Assembly: GCA_029688995.1 (NCBI GenBank)
Contig: JARULA010000002.1
Location: 496,001-560,000, forward strand
Direction of reading: 5' to 3'
DNA from: Marinilabiliaceae bacterium ANBcel2
Lineage (GTDB): Bacteria; Bacteroidota; Bacteroidia; Bacteroidales; Marinilabiliaceae
Length of the DNA stretch: 64,000 nucleotides
Position numbers and translations under genes: made by a program. Positions 1 to 9,117 of the stretch are shown one piece after another. Within the stretch, counting starts at the first letter, position 1. Every line of letters begins with the position of its first letter. The notes beneath the pieces are model-generated. The model saw only the letters and a program-made list of their open reading frames with translations. It ran no database searches and was not told where the DNA came from.

Positions 1-1590
1 GATGAGGTTATTGAGCCAAAGCTTAGTGCTCAATGGTTTATTCGAATGAAAGATCTTTCTAAACCTGCTTTGGATGCTGTAATGAGCGATGAGGTTAAGT
101 TTCATCCTTCCAAGTTTAAAAATCTTTACCGTCATTGGATGGAAAATATAAAGGATTGGTGTATATCTCGTCAATTGTGGTGGGGGCATCGTATTCCGGT
201 TTACTACCTTGAGGATGGATCTTATGTGGTTGCAGAAACAGCTGAGGAGGCATTAGCTGCTGCTAAAAAGAAGAGTGGTAATGAGAAGCTGAGCTTTTCT
301 GATTTGCGTCAGGATGAAGATGTTTTAGATACCTGGGCCTCTTCATGGTTATGGCCAATTACAGTTTTTGACGGCTTTAATCCCGAGAATAGTGATATTG
401 ATTACTATTATCCTACAAATGATTTGGTGACAGCACCTGAAATCATCTTTTTTTGGGTGGCCCGTATGATAATAGCAGGCTATGAATATAGAGAGACTTA
501 TCCTTTTAAGAATGTTTATTTTACCGGTATTGTAAGAGATGCTAAACGACGTAAAATGTCAAAATCTCTTGGCAACTCACCTGATCCTTTAGATCTTATT
601 GGCAAGTATGGAGCTGATGGTGTGAGAGTTGGAATGTTACTCTGTTCTCCTGCAGGAAATGACCTTTTATTTGAAGAGTCATTAACTCAACAGGGAAGAA
701 ATTTTGCCAATAAAATATGGAATGCTTTTCGACTTGTAAAATCGTGGAGTGTGGATGAGACAATAGAACAACCCAAGCATTCGCGTATAGCTGCTTCATG
801 GTTTTCTAATCGTATGAAGCAGGAGGTGGCAGTAATAGATGATCATTTTGAAAAGTTTCGTATCTCTGATGCTGTAATGTCGGTTTATAATCTTTTCTGG
901 GAAGAGTTCTCTAGTTGGTATCTTGAAATAGTTAAACCTCCTTATCAGCAGCCTGTTGATTCAAAGACTTATGCTTCAACAATTGCTTTTTTGGATGATT
1001 TAATGCGGTTACTTCATCCGTTTATGCCATTTATTTCAGAGGAGATTTGGCAGTTGTTACAAAAGAGAGAAAAAGGTGAAAGTTTGATGGTGAGTCTTAT
1101 GCCCAAAGTTGAAGGGTATGACAACTCTTTTATAGAGAGTTTTGAAGTTGTTAAAGAGGTTATAGGAAATGTTAGAACTATAAGAAAAGAGAGGAGTATC
1201 CCTTTAAAAGAGATTGTGAGTTTAAAAGTTATACAAGGTAAGGATGGCTATATGCCTCAATTTGATGAGATAATTAAAAAGATTGTGAATGTTGATGTAG
1301 TCTCACAAATTAAAGAGAAAGAGGATAAAGCAGTATCTTTCTATGTTAAGTCGTCTCAATATTTTGTACCGGTTGAATCTTTTGTAAATGTTAAGGAGGA
1401 GTTAGAAAAACTTCAAAATGAGCTTAATTATACAGAAGGATTTTTAAAGGGTGTAATGAAAAAGCTGGGTAATGAGAGGTTTGTAAATGGTGCGCCTCAA
1501 AAGGTTGTGGATATAGAGAAGCAGAAAAAGAGTGATGCTGAGGCAAAAATTGCAGCATTAAAAGAGAGTATTGCACGATTAGCACCTTAA
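1..1590 (+). CDS. valS: Valine--tRNA ligase, C-terminal part (5' truncated by window)
   Basis: Charges tRNA-Val with valine in the cytoplasm. The reading frame is open from base 1, so the gene starts before the window and the HIGH-motif half is missing. Visible are the end of the Rossmann catalytic core with the class I signature RRKMSKSLGNSPDPLDLI, the alpha-helical anticodon-binding domain (WNAFRLVKSW onward), and a C-terminal Lys/Glu-rich helical segment that corresponds to the ValRS coiled-coil arm. The sequence ends with a TAA followed by a strong hairpin terminator. KMSKS context followed by this tail separates ValRS from IleRS and LeuRS. Confidence 0.95.
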   Translation, partial: DEVIEPKLSAQWFIRMKDLSKPALDAVMSDEVKFHPSKFKNLYRHWMENIKDWCISRQLWWGHRIPVYYLEDGSYVVAETAEEALAAAKKKSGNEKLSFSDLRQDEDVLDTWASSWLWPITVFDGFNPENSDIDYYYPTNDLVTAPEIIFFWVARMIIAGYEYRETYPFKNVYFTGIVRDAKRRKMSKSLGNSPDPLDLIGKYGADGVRVGMLLCSPAGNDLLFEESLTQQGRNFANKIWNAFRLVKSWSVDETIEQPKHSRIAASWFSNRMKQEVAVIDDHFEKFRISDAVMSVYNLFWEEFSSWYLEIVKPPYQQPVDSKTYASTIAFLDDLMRLLHPFMPFISEEIWQLLQKREKGESLMVSLMPKVEGYDNSFIESFEVVKEVIGNVRTIRKERSIPLKEIVSLKVIQGKDGYMPQFDEIIKKIVNVDVVSQIKEKEDKAVSFYVKSSQYFVPVESFVNVKEELEKLQNELNYTEGFLKGVMKKLGNERFVNGAPQKVVDIEKQKKSDAEAKIAALKESIARLAP

Positions 1591-1618
1591 CCTTAACATA
1601 AATGAGTGAACATGTTTT

Positions 1619-1657
1619 AGCTGATAACTCTTTTACATTAGAGATATCAGCTTTTTT
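1619..1657 (+). terminator. Intrinsic terminator after valS
   Basis: AGCTGATA at 1619-1626 pairs with TATCAGCT at 1645-1652, and CTCT (1628-1631) pairs with AGAG (1640-1643) across an A/A mismatch. A T run follows at 1652-1657. A third copy, AGCTGATA at 1657-1664 followed by TTTTT, could form an alternative second hairpin with the TATCAGCT arm. Confidence 0.8.
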
Positions 1658-1788
1658 ATTATGGGCAGCTGATATTTTTCTATTTGAATAAAATCTTATA
1701 TTTTTGACATCTGTAGATATGCAAATTATTTAATATGAATATTGGTATATTTTTAGGGATATTACCCATAAGATAAAAAAATGATGAT

Positions 1789-3729
1789 ATGAGACAACTC
1801 TTTTTTTTGATAGTTATTTTACTTTTTTCCACTCCCTTTATATCTTATTCTCAGGTTGAGGATCCTGTTAAGTGGGAGTTTTCTTACACTGTTATTGATG
1901 AGGCAAGAATTAAGGTCTTTGCTAAAGCTGAGATTGAGCAGCCCTGGAATATATACTCTACCAATGTTGATCCTGGAGGACCTATACCTACCTCTTTTGT
2001 GATTGAAGAGGATGATAGTTATGATGTTGTAGATGGGTCTTTAAAACAAGATCCAGAGCCGGTACCATCATATGATGAGGCATTTCAGATGGAGGTTGGC
2101 TACTTTAACGATAAAGTTGTTTTAAGTAAGGAGGTGGTTATAAGGGGTGAACAACCTTTGCATGTTAAAGGCTACGTTGAGTATATGGCATGTGATGATC
2201 ACCGGTGTTTGCCTCCGCAGGCAGTTGATTTTAATATTGAGGTAGCTGATAGCGGATCGGTTGAAAAGATATCTGATAGTGATTCTACTGATAAATCAAC
2301 TGATTATAGTGGTATTTTCTTAATTGCTTTTATAGGAGGATTGGCCGCCTTGTTAACACCATGCGTTTTTCCCATGATACCATTAACGGTAAGCTTTTTT
2401 ATTAGAAATGCCGGAAACAGAACTAAAGCAATTAAAGATGGATTAATGTATGGGGGAACTATTATTTTTGCCTATGTAGTATTAGGATTATTAATCTCAG
2501 TTCTGTTTGGTGCTAATGCCTTAAACACCATGGCTACCAGTCCGGCCTTCAATTTATTCTTTTTTATATTGTTAATCTTTTTTGCAGCATCCTTTTTTGG
2601 TGCCTTTGAGTTACAAATGCCTTCAAAATGGAGCAACTCTCTTGATGAGAGAGCTGATAAATCGCGAGGTTTAACAGGGGTGTTTTTGATGGGACTAACT
2701 TTTGTTCTTGTTTCTTTTTCTTGTACCGGACCAATTGTGGGCACTTTGTTAGTTGAAGCAGCCATTGGTGGTAGTATGTTTTCGCCTGCTGTTGGCATGC
2801 TTGGTTTTAGTATTGCCCTGGCTATACCTTTTACACTATTTGCTATATTTCCCACAGCTATGAAATCCTTACCTAAATCGGGTGGTTGGATGAATTCGGT
2901 TAAGGTTGTTCTTGGTTTTATTGTTGTTGCTTTTTCTTTAAAGTTTTTGTCGGTTGCTGATGCTGTTGCACAGTGGGGAATATTAGATCGTGAGGTGTTT
3001 ATTTCGTTATGGATAGCTATATTTTTACTGCTTGGGTTATATCTTATTGGTAAAATTAAGTTTTCACATGATAGTGACTTACCCTATATAAGTGTTCCTC
3101 GTTTGGGACTTTCGATTGTGGTTTTTGCTTTTGTTTTCTATTTAATTCCAGGATTATGGGGAGCACCGCTTAAAGCTGTTAGTTCGTTTTTACCTTCACC
3201 TGTAACTCAGGATTTTGACCTGTCGCGAATGCAGGTTAGCTCTGATGTAAGATCCGCAGGTGTTGATAATGTTGCAGATGGTGTTAGTGTTATAGAGGGT
3301 CCCCATGGATTGATGAAGTATACCGATTATGATGAAGGGCTAGAAGCGGCCAAAGAAGCAGGGAAGCCTATATTCCTTGATTTTACCGGTCTGGGGTGTG
3401 CAAACTGTCGAAAAATGGAGAGTATGGTGTGGTCTGATGATAATGTTCGTCATTTGCTTGCCAATGATTTTATTATAATCTCTTTATATGTTGATAACAG
3501 GGAGAATTTGCCCGATTCAGAACAGTATGTTTCTGATGTTACAGATAGACGTGTACGTACTGTTGGAAACAAGTGGAGCGACTTTCAGATTTCACGTTAT
3601 GGTGTAAATAGTCAACCTTTTTATGTGTTGTTAGATCACAAGGAGAACAAGCTAAATGAGCCAAGGGGCTATAATACAAATGTTGAGGCTTATGTAAATT
3701 GGCTTAGAGAAGGGATAGAGAATTTTTAA
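1789..3729 (+). CDS. dsbD: Thiol:disulfide interchange protein DsbD
   Basis: Inner-membrane reductase that passes electrons from cytoplasmic thioredoxin to periplasmic substrates. All three parts are present: signal peptide (about 1-21), an N-terminal immunoglobulin-like domain with the redox pair C135/C140 (MACDDHRC), a multi-pass CcdA-type membrane domain with C192 (TPCVFP) and C312 (SFSCTGP), and a C-terminal thioredoxin domain with CANC at 537-540. The length of 646 residues is normal for DsbD. All six catalytic cysteines are seen, so it should be active. It stands alone between the valS terminator and the OmpA pair. Confidence 0.93.
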   Translation: MRQLFFLIVILLFSTPFISYSQVEDPVKWEFSYTVIDEARIKVFAKAEIEQPWNIYSTNVDPGGPIPTSFVIEEDDSYDVVDGSLKQDPEPVPSYDEAFQMEVGYFNDKVVLSKEVVIRGEQPLHVKGYVEYMACDDHRCLPPQAVDFNIEVADSGSVEKISDSDSTDKSTDYSGIFLIAFIGGLAALLTPCVFPMIPLTVSFFIRNAGNRTKAIKDGLMYGGTIIFAYVVLGLLISVLFGANALNTMATSPAFNLFFFILLIFFAASFFGAFELQMPSKWSNSLDERADKSRGLTGVFLMGLTFVLVSFSCTGPIVGTLLVEAAIGGSMFSPAVGMLGFSIALAIPFTLFAIFPTAMKSLPKSGGWMNSVKVVLGFIVVAFSLKFLSVADAVAQWGILDREVFISLWIAIFLLLGLYLIGKIKFSHDSDLPYISVPRLGLSIVVFAFVFYLIPGLWGAPLKAVSSFLPSPVTQDFDLSRMQVSSDVRSAGVDNVADGVSVIEGPHGLMKYTDYDEGLEAAKEAGKPIFLDFTGLGCANCRKMESMVWSDDNVRHLLANDFIIISLYVDNRENLPDSEQYVSDVTDRRVRTVGNKWSDFQISRYGVNSQPFYVLLDHKENKLNEPRGYNTNVEAYVNWLREGIENF

Positions 3730-3818
3730 CTCTAAAAGGTGATAGTTTTGTGCAAATATATCTTATCATCATAAGAGAGATGTTCATCCATTATATTATT
3801 ACATTGGTAAAATAGCAA

Positions 3819-3850
3819 TTGACTTTATTGTATGCTCTTGCATATTTTTG
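3819..3850 (+). promoter_or_regulatory. Bacteroidota-type promoter for the OmpA pair
   Basis: TTG at 3819-3821, 21 bases, then TATTTTTG at 3843-3850, which fits the TAnnTTTG -7 box. The ATG of the OmpA gene lies 28 bases further on. Assigned by consensus only. Confidence 0.6.
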
Positions 3851-3878
3851 CAGCATGTATTAGTTTATTTTTTCATTT

Positions 3879-5195
3879 ATGAGAAGATTTATACTTGCTG
3901 CACTCTTTTTTATTTTTGCATTTTCACTTTTGCAAGGACAAATTGATTTCAGCTCTCTGGAGGAGGAGCAGATCTATAATCCCGATAGCACATATAATCG
4001 ATGGTCGGTCACGGTGGGGTACGGACCTGTAATATATTATACCGATGTTATCGACTATACAGTTTTTCCCTCATCTGATTTAAAGTTTGCCCCCACTTTG
4101 CAAATAGCCAGGCAGTTTGGCCGCTCATGGGCCGTTGAAGGTCAGTTTTTAATGGCAGATATGTATGGTCAAAAGTATGAGAGGTATTTTGAAGGTAGTT
4201 TTAGAGAGGCTACTATTAACTTAAAGGGTGGGATAAATCAGCTTATTAGTGGTGGACCTCTTGGAGACCGCTGGAATATATATGGTAAAATAGGAATAGG
4301 TGCGATCTTTTTTCGTTCTGTTCAAAGAGAACAGGGGAGTGATAATCTGTTGACTGTAGGTGATATATACTCTATTCCTTCTGGTTACCCAACAAGCTAC
4401 TCTGATTGGAGTAGTGACGACTACCTGGTCATGGGATATGAGCGTAGAAATGCCGATTTACAAAAAAAATCCAGAGTATCAGAGGTTATAATTCCTTACG
4501 GACTGGGAGTTAGTTATAGAATTAATAATCGTTTTGATGTTGGTTTTGAGGCAAATATGCGCAATGTTGCAGCTGATAATCTGGATGTTGATAAAACAGG
4601 TGCTGATAATGATTCATATTTGCAAACCTCTTTTTCTGTTACATATAAAATAGGTAGAAGAGATCGCCGACACTCCTCATGGACATATAAGGATTTTAAT
4701 CTTGCCTATGAGAGAGAAAGGGCCAGAGATCCATTAGCTTATAAGATTGACTCTTTAAGGCAGGAGGTTCAGGAGCTTGCTTCTGTTAGAGATAGTGTTG
4801 TTAGTGATACTACTTATGTTCACACTCAAGAGGTTATAAAAAGGGAGTTTTATTCTGCAACAATATTTTTTGGATTTGATCGATCAGATATAGATGCACG
4901 TGGGCAAAAATCTCTTGCTGCAGTTGCCAGATTTATGCTGGGAAACCCCGAAGCAAGAATGGTTATTCAGGGCTATACCGATGAGAGGGGCCCCGATCAA
5001 TATAATTATAAGTTAAGTGAAAGGCGATGTATGGCCGTAAGGGATGCGCTGGTTAATGATTTTGGTATTAGCAGTTCGCGTTTTGATGTTGAGCCTAAAG
5101 GAGAATCAGAACTTTTATCAGATACAAAAGCTCTTGCCCCACGAGGAATTCATCTTGTTAATCGTCGTGTTGATATTATTTATATAACAGATTAA
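3879..5195 (+). CDS. OmpA-family outer-membrane protein with barrel and peptidoglycan-binding domain
   Basis: Predicted to anchor the outer membrane to peptidoglycan. A signal peptide (about 1-20, ending near LLQGQ) is followed by a beta-barrel-like region with alternating aromatic strands, a short coiled-coil linker (LRQEVQEL) and a C-terminal OmpA domain. The OmpA domain holds both usual diaminopimelate-binding residues: D368 in GYTDERG and R383 in LSERRC. It is followed three bases later by a paralogue with the same layout, so the two probably arose by tandem duplication and are co-transcribed. The specific role is not known from the sequence. Confidence 0.85.
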   Translation: MRRFILAALFFIFAFSLLQGQIDFSSLEEEQIYNPDSTYNRWSVTVGYGPVIYYTDVIDYTVFPSSDLKFAPTLQIARQFGRSWAVEGQFLMADMYGQKYERYFEGSFREATINLKGGINQLISGGPLGDRWNIYGKIGIGAIFFRSVQREQGSDNLLTVGDIYSIPSGYPTSYSDWSSDDYLVMGYERRNADLQKKSRVSEVIIPYGLGVSYRINNRFDVGFEANMRNVAADNLDVDKTGADNDSYLQTSFSVTYKIGRRDRRHSSWTYKDFNLAYERERARDPLAYKIDSLRQEVQELASVRDSVVSDTTYVHTQEVIKREFYSATIFFGFDRSDIDARGQKSLAAVARFMLGNPEARMVIQGYTDERGPDQYNYKLSERRCMAVRDALVNDFGISSSRFDVEPKGESELLSDTKALAPRGIHLVNRRVDIIYITD

Positions 5196-5207
5196 AGCTT
5201 GTTTTAT

Positions 5208-6494
5208 ATGCTTTATAGTCTAAAATATAAGTTCTGGTTATTTTTATCGCTTTTGCAACTCTACTCTTTAATCACTTTATATTCTCAGGGGCGAGTTACT
5301 GATGATAGAATTATTACTGAAGAGATGAGATATTCGGTTGAGAAGAGTTTTAATAGCTGGAGTCTTTCATTGGGAGCAGGTCCTTTATTTATGTATACTG
5401 ATATTACAGATTATTCAGTTTTTCCCGATCATAGATGGAGGGTTGCTACTGCTTTAACATTAAGTAAGCAGCTTAAGCCTGTTGTGGGAGTAGATTTGCA
5501 GTTAGTCAAGGGTGATATGTTTAGCAGAGATCAAAAGTATTGGTTTAAAGGGGATTTATATGATGTCACTCTTGCAGGGTCACTCTATTTGAATCATCTT
5601 GCTGCAATGTCAGGACCTGTTAATGATAGATGGAATTTTTATCTTAAAACAGGTATAGGATTTACTGCTTTTCGTAGCAGGCTCTATTTTGCCGGTAGTG
5701 ATCAAATTGTTCGTGAAGATGACTTGGGTATAGAGGGCGTTGACCGTTATATGGTACATGGTTTTGATGTTTATTCTCCTGAAGAGAAAAGCAGCAGGCA
5801 AAAGGAGGTTATTATCCCTTTTGGTGCAGGAGTGCAATATCGTATTAATAATCGTTTTGATCTGGGGTTTGAATCGGTAATGCGGTTTTCAACCAGAGAT
5901 AATTTGGATAATGTTTTAACCGGACCTACAAATGATCGCTACCTTTTTACAGGTTTAACTTTAAATGTTAAGCTGGGAAGAGAGAAAAGACATACAAGGT
6001 GGACTTACAGGGGGTATGGATTTGATCTCTTTGGGAGAGTTGTTGGAGATACTCATGAAGAGGAATTAGTTCTGTTGAAAGAGGAGGTTGAACGATTAAA
6101 GTCTTCTAAAAGAGTAGTGGAGCGTTCTGTTTTTGTTGAAGAACATTTAACTATTTTGTATGGTCGCACCGATATATACTCTTTCTTTTTTGATCGTTTT
6201 GGAGATACTCAATTTTATTTTGATGATAAAACTGCTATTGCTGATGCAGTTCTTTTTTTACAAAATAATCCCGATTCTTTTATTTCTCTTTACGGATATG
6301 TTGATAAATCAGATGATGGGGATCATGATAAGATAAGTTTAGAATATTGCAGAAAGGTTAAAAATTATATTGTTGAAAATTTTAAGGTGGATAGAGATTC
6401 AATTATAATAAATGCAATGGGCAGCTCTGTTGGTTTTAAAGGTGATGGAGAGATTAATGTTAATCGCAGGGTTGATTTAATAACTACCAGATAG
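5208..6494 (+). CDS. OmpA-like paralogue with a degenerate peptidoglycan-binding domain
   Basis: Tandem copy of the preceding gene. Shared blocks include SLSLGAGP-type strand openings, TDITDYSVFPD, NDRWNFYLKTGIG and YRINNRFDLGFE. I start it at the ATG at 5208 rather than a TTG at 5199, because 5208 begins a clean hydrophobic signal peptide. The C-terminal domain keeps the fold and D366 (GYVDKS), but the conserved Arg of the LSxxRA motif is Tyr (Y380 in ISLEYC) and the end is shorter. It may therefore bind peptidoglycan weakly or not at all while keeping the barrel function. A strong terminator follows at 6548. Confidence 0.8.
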   Translation: MLYSLKYKFWLFLSLLQLYSLITLYSQGRVTDDRIITEEMRYSVEKSFNSWSLSLGAGPLFMYTDITDYSVFPDHRWRVATALTLSKQLKPVVGVDLQLVKGDMFSRDQKYWFKGDLYDVTLAGSLYLNHLAAMSGPVNDRWNFYLKTGIGFTAFRSRLYFAGSDQIVREDDLGIEGVDRYMVHGFDVYSPEEKSSRQKEVIIPFGAGVQYRINNRFDLGFESVMRFSTRDNLDNVLTGPTNDRYLFTGLTLNVKLGREKRHTRWTYRGYGFDLFGRVVGDTHEEELVLLKEEVERLKSSKRVVERSVFVEEHLTILYGRTDIYSFFFDRFGDTQFYFDDKTAIADAVLFLQNNPDSFISLYGYVDKSDDGDHDKISLEYCRKVKNYIVENFKVDRDSIIINAMGSSVGFKGDGEINVNRRVDLITTR

Positions 6495-6547
6495 ATTCTT
6501 GATTTATTGAGCCTTTAATTTATAAAATCTGTTGGTTTTAGTTTTGG

Positions 6548-6589
6548 CAGGATAATTGTTTTTTAGAAAAAACAGTTATCCTGTTTTTT
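6548..6589 (+). terminator. Intrinsic terminator after the OmpA pair
   Basis: CAGGATAA (6548-6555) pairs with TTATCCTG (6576-6583). Inside it GTTTTTT pairs with AAAAAAC, and TTTTTT follows. Confidence 0.85.
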
Positions 6590-6604
6590 ATTTAAAAATG
6601 AAGC

Positions 6605-6612
6605 TATATTTG
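6605..6612 (+). promoter_or_regulatory. Candidate -7 box for the DUF1573 gene
   Basis: TATATTTG fits TAnnTTTG and lies 32 bases before the ATG, immediately after a terminator. No convincing -33 element is seen. Confidence 0.45.
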
Positions 6613-6644
6613 TACAGTTCATTATCAAATTTAATTTAAACATT

Positions 6645-7052
6645 ATGAGAAAAAATATATTTTTTGGAACATTTTTACTTTTACTCTCTTTTCTTTTTAT
6701 GGGTGCAGGAGAGGTTAACGGACCGGTTTTGGAGTTTGAAAAGTCGGGATTACAACTTGGTGAGATAGAGCTTGGGGATTTACCTGACAATAATTTCTCT
6801 CTTGTTTTTACCAATGAGGGAACGCAGCCTCTTGTTCTTTCTAATGTGCGTGCCTGTTGTGGTACACGAGTTCTTTCTTATCCCGAAGAACCTGTTATGC
6901 CGGGATATAAGGATACTATTAAGGTAAGGGTTAACTTTCCCCGCAGGGCGCAACGTTTTAATCGTGTAGTAACTGTAAACTCAAATTGTGAAAATGATTT
7001 TTCTCATACTTTTAGAATTTCAGGGAGAGTTGTTGAGAATGGTGAGGATTAG
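6645..7052 (+). CDS. DUF1573 single-domain secreted protein
   Basis: Short exported protein of 135 residues: an N-terminal hydrophobic signal (about 1-21) and one DUF1573 domain, an immunoglobulin/ASH-like fold common in Bacteroidota envelopes. The typical pattern is visible: FxLxNxGxxPLVLxNVRACCGT, followed by PGxxxxIxVxF and a strand ending in FRISGRV. The vicinal cysteines in RACCGT are characteristic of the family. Function is unknown. It lies 20 bases ahead of a DCC-type protein and probably shares its transcript, but a functional link is only inferred. Confidence 0.8.
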   Translation: MRKNIFFGTFLLLLSFLFMGAGEVNGPVLEFEKSGLQLGEIELGDLPDNNFSLVFTNEGTQPLVLSNVRACCGTRVLSYPEEPVMPGYKDTIKVRVNFPRRAQRFNRVVTVNSNCENDFSHTFRISGRVVENGED

Positions 7053-7072
7053 TCATCTGTTGAGATATTGAG

Positions 7073-7441
7073 ATGATTTTATTGTATGATGGATATTGTG
7101 TTTTATGCTCAGGACTTGTTCGTCGACTGGTTAAAATTGTAGGGGATAATATATCTGTTATACCTATGCAATCGACAGTGGGCGAAGAGTTGTTAAAGAA
7201 TTATAATATTGATCTTTTACCTGATGAGGTTATATTGTTGAAAGATAAAGAGATCATTAGAGGGGCAGATGCTATTATAGAGTTGATGAGATTATGTGGG
7301 CGGTGGTGGAGGTTTACTGCAAAAGTTATCTCTACTTTTTTTCCTGCGGCCTTTGTGCATTGGGGTTATAAACGGGTAGCAAAATACCGTTTTTTCTTGT
7401 TTGGACGTCGTAAGAGCTGTTATTATGGAGACATTAATTAA
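7073..7441 (+). CDS. DCC (DUF393) family thiol-disulfide oxidoreductase-like protein
   Basis: Small protein of 122 residues of the DCC/DUF393 family, named for the DxxCxxC motif seen here as DGYCVLC at residues 6-12. A second conserved region, the RGADAIIELM segment, and a C-terminal WGYKRVAKYR stretch with aromatic and basic residues match the family. Members are predicted thioredoxin-fold redox proteins, but the substrate is unknown. It ends 5 bases before the convergent DUF4924 gene. Confidence 0.8.
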   Translation: MILLYDGYCVLCSGLVRRLVKIVGDNISVIPMQSTVGEELLKNYNIDLLPDEVILLKDKEIIRGADAIIELMRLCGRWWRFTAKVISTFFPAAFVHWGYKRVAKYRFFLFGRRKSCYYGDIN

Positions 7442-7446
7442 TACAA

Positions 7447-7989
7447 TTATAGCTCCAGTTCTCCCTCTCTTTCCAGTTTCTCCTTTTTTGAGAGTTCAGC
7501 CAGGAGCTTGCTGAATGCTTCAAGTGCCTGATTTGTCTCTTCAGATACTTTGTCACCTTTTAATTTTAACAAGAAGGAGTTATAAATGGCACTAAGCATT
7601 AACTCTACTTCATTGTTGCACTCTTTGTCGGTTTTTGACTTTAGTTCGTTTATTAATGGTTGAACCGACATATATAGAAGCTGATACTGTTTGTGGTGGT
7701 TCGAATTAATTAAATTTAGATGGAGTGAGTTTAAATCATTTATCAAATTTTTTATAACCTGCAGATGCCCTTTTTCTCTTTTCTCCTCTATTTTGATCAT
7801 CTCTGTTAGGTTTTCCCACCACTCTTTTATCTCTTTAATTCTCTTTTTATCTGTTTTATAGTGGGGTATAATGTTCTCTTCAATAAGATCCATATTACAT
7901 TTATTAGCTCTTATTAAGTCCTCAACCTGCCACATATATAGAATATATTCAGCTATATTCTCTTCTCTTTTCTTTTTTGCTGTTATCAT
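7447..7989 (-). CDS. DUF4924 family protein
   Basis: Hypothetical cytoplasmic protein of 180 residues, almost entirely helical and rich in Lys and Glu, without signal or membrane segment. The N-terminal block KKREENIAEYILYMWQVED followed by LIRA is what I recognise as the DUF4924 signature found across Bacteroidota. It lies 3 bases downstream of the S4-domain gene and in the same operon as pth. No function can be assigned. The conserved linkage with translation factors hints at an RNA or ribosome-related role, which is inference only. Confidence 0.7.
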   Translation of the reverse strand: MITAKKKREENIAEYILYMWQVEDLIRANKCNMDLIEENIIPHYKTDKKRIKEIKEWWENLTEMIKIEEKREKGHLQVIKNLINDLNSLHLNLINSNHHKQYQLLYMSVQPLINELKSKTDKECNNEVELMLSAIYNSFLLKLKGDKVSEETNQALEAFSKLLAELSKKEKLEREGELEL

Positions 7990-7992
7990 TTT

Positions 7993-8376
7993 TTAGCCGT
8001 TGAATAGGTTATCAAGATCTCTTCTCTCTTTTTTTGTTGGACGCCCCATACCTTTAGGCCGGTTCATTTTATTTGCCAGTCTTCTCATTTTTAAAATTTC
8101 AAGATCACTTTCGGGTGTAATCTCTTCAATATAACCGGGTGTAAGTTTTGCACCCATTCTTTTTTCTGCAGTATTTATAATTTTGTACTGTTTTTCAATA
8201 GGAGGTTCTTTAATTGATATGGTTTCCCCGGGTTTTATTGTTCTTGAAGGTTTTACATAAGAGTTGTCAACTGTAACCTGTCTTTTTTTACATGCTTCTG
8301 CTGCTAAACTTCTTGTTTTAAAAAGTCTTACAGCCCATAAAAATTTATCTATTCTAACCTGATTAGCTGTTTCCAT
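7993..8376 (-). CDS. S4-domain RNA-binding protein (HslR/Hsp15-like)
   Basis: RNA-binding protein of 127 residues. The S4 domain occupies about residues 6-70: VRIDKFLWAVRLFKTRSLA, followed by VTVDNSYVKPSRTIKPGE. A basic tail with RPKGMGRPTKKERR follows. Length and layout match Hsp15/HslR, which in E. coli binds 50S subunits carrying stalled peptidyl-tRNA. The neighbour pth (peptidyl-tRNA hydrolase) 11 bases upstream fits a shared role in rescuing stalled translation. I give no gene symbol because Bacteroidota members are not characterised. Confidence 0.82.
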   Translation of the reverse strand: METANQVRIDKFLWAVRLFKTRSLAAEACKKRQVTVDNSYVKPSRTIKPGETISIKEPPIEKQYKIINTAEKRMGAKLTPGYIEEITPESDLEILKMRRLANKMNRPKGMGRPTKKERRDLDNLFNG

Positions 8377-8387
8377 AGATAAGCGTC

Positions 8388-9014
8388 TTATTTGTTGTTG
8401 AATAGGTTCATGGTGCGTGTAACACCTATTGTTCCATAGCTTGTTACAATCTGTGCTGCCTTATCAATTCTTTCGGGCAGTTTCTCTTTTTCACTTTCAT
8501 CCCATTCACCTATAACAAAGTTGACTTGATCACCTTTTTTATATTCATTTCCTATTCCAAATCTTAATCTTGCAAATTTATTATGTCCAAGATTTTGTTG
8601 TATGCTTTTTAATCCGTTATGACCCGCATCACTTCCCTTTGCTTTTAATCTTAATGTGCCAAAGGTAAGAGCTAAATCATCAGCTATAACCAGAAGGTTT
8701 TCCACTGGAATTTTTTCCTTTTTTAGCCAGTAATTTATGGCTCTGCCACTTAAATTTACATAAGTAGATGGTTTTAGCAAAACAAAAACTCTTGCTTTAT
8801 GTTTGAAGCGAGTTGTCATTCCATATCTTCCATCTTCAAAAGTTGCATCCTTTTCTTTTGCAAGATAGTCTAGAATATCAAAACCAATATTATGTCTGGT
8901 ATTTTGGTATTCTGCTCCTATATTTCCCAGTCCGGCTATAAGATATTTCATCTCAGGTTTGCTATTATTGCTAACTTTTTTTATGCCTAAAGAGTATAAT
9001 ATTTTATCTATCAT
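8388..9014 (-). CDS. pth: Peptidyl-tRNA hydrolase
   Basis: Releases tRNA from drop-off peptidyl-tRNAs. Motifs of Pth are complete: GLGNIGAEYQNTRHNIGFD with catalytic His (TRHN), KPSTYVNLSGRA, DDLALTFGTLRLK and GSDAGHNGLKS. The annotated start gives 208 residues with a 21-residue extension before MKYLIAGLGN. A start at 8951 would give the usual core length, and the sequence does not decide between them. It is first in an operon with the S4 protein and DUF4924. The rplY terminator upstream implies its own promoter. Confidence 0.93.
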   Translation of the reverse strand: MIDKILYSLGIKKVSNNSKPEMKYLIAGLGNIGAEYQNTRHNIGFDILDYLAKEKDATFEDGRYGMTTRFKHKARVFVLLKPSTYVNLSGRAINYWLKKEKIPVENLLVIADDLALTFGTLRLKAKGSDAGHNGLKSIQQNLGHNKFARLRFGIGNEYKKGDQVNFVIGEWDESEKEKLPERIDKAAQIVTSYGTIGVTRTMNLFNNK

Positions 9015-9042
9015 ATAATCCTTTTTGAATCGATGTAAAGAT

Positions 9043-9074
9043 AAAAAACCTCCACATTAATAATATGGAGGTTT
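9043..9074 (-). terminator. Intrinsic terminator after rplY
   Basis: AAACCTCCA (9046-9054) and TGGAGGTTT (9066-9074) form a 9-bp stem. On the minus strand it is followed by a run of T (A run at 9043-9048 on the plus strand). Confidence 0.85.
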
Positions 9075-9117
9075 ATATCTTTAAGGCATACTAAGCCTAA
9101 TTTAATTTATACTATTT

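Noticed and set aside
2472-2855. 127-codon open frame antisense to dsbD
   Set aside because: It is the reverse of the DsbD membrane segment and has no recognisable features.
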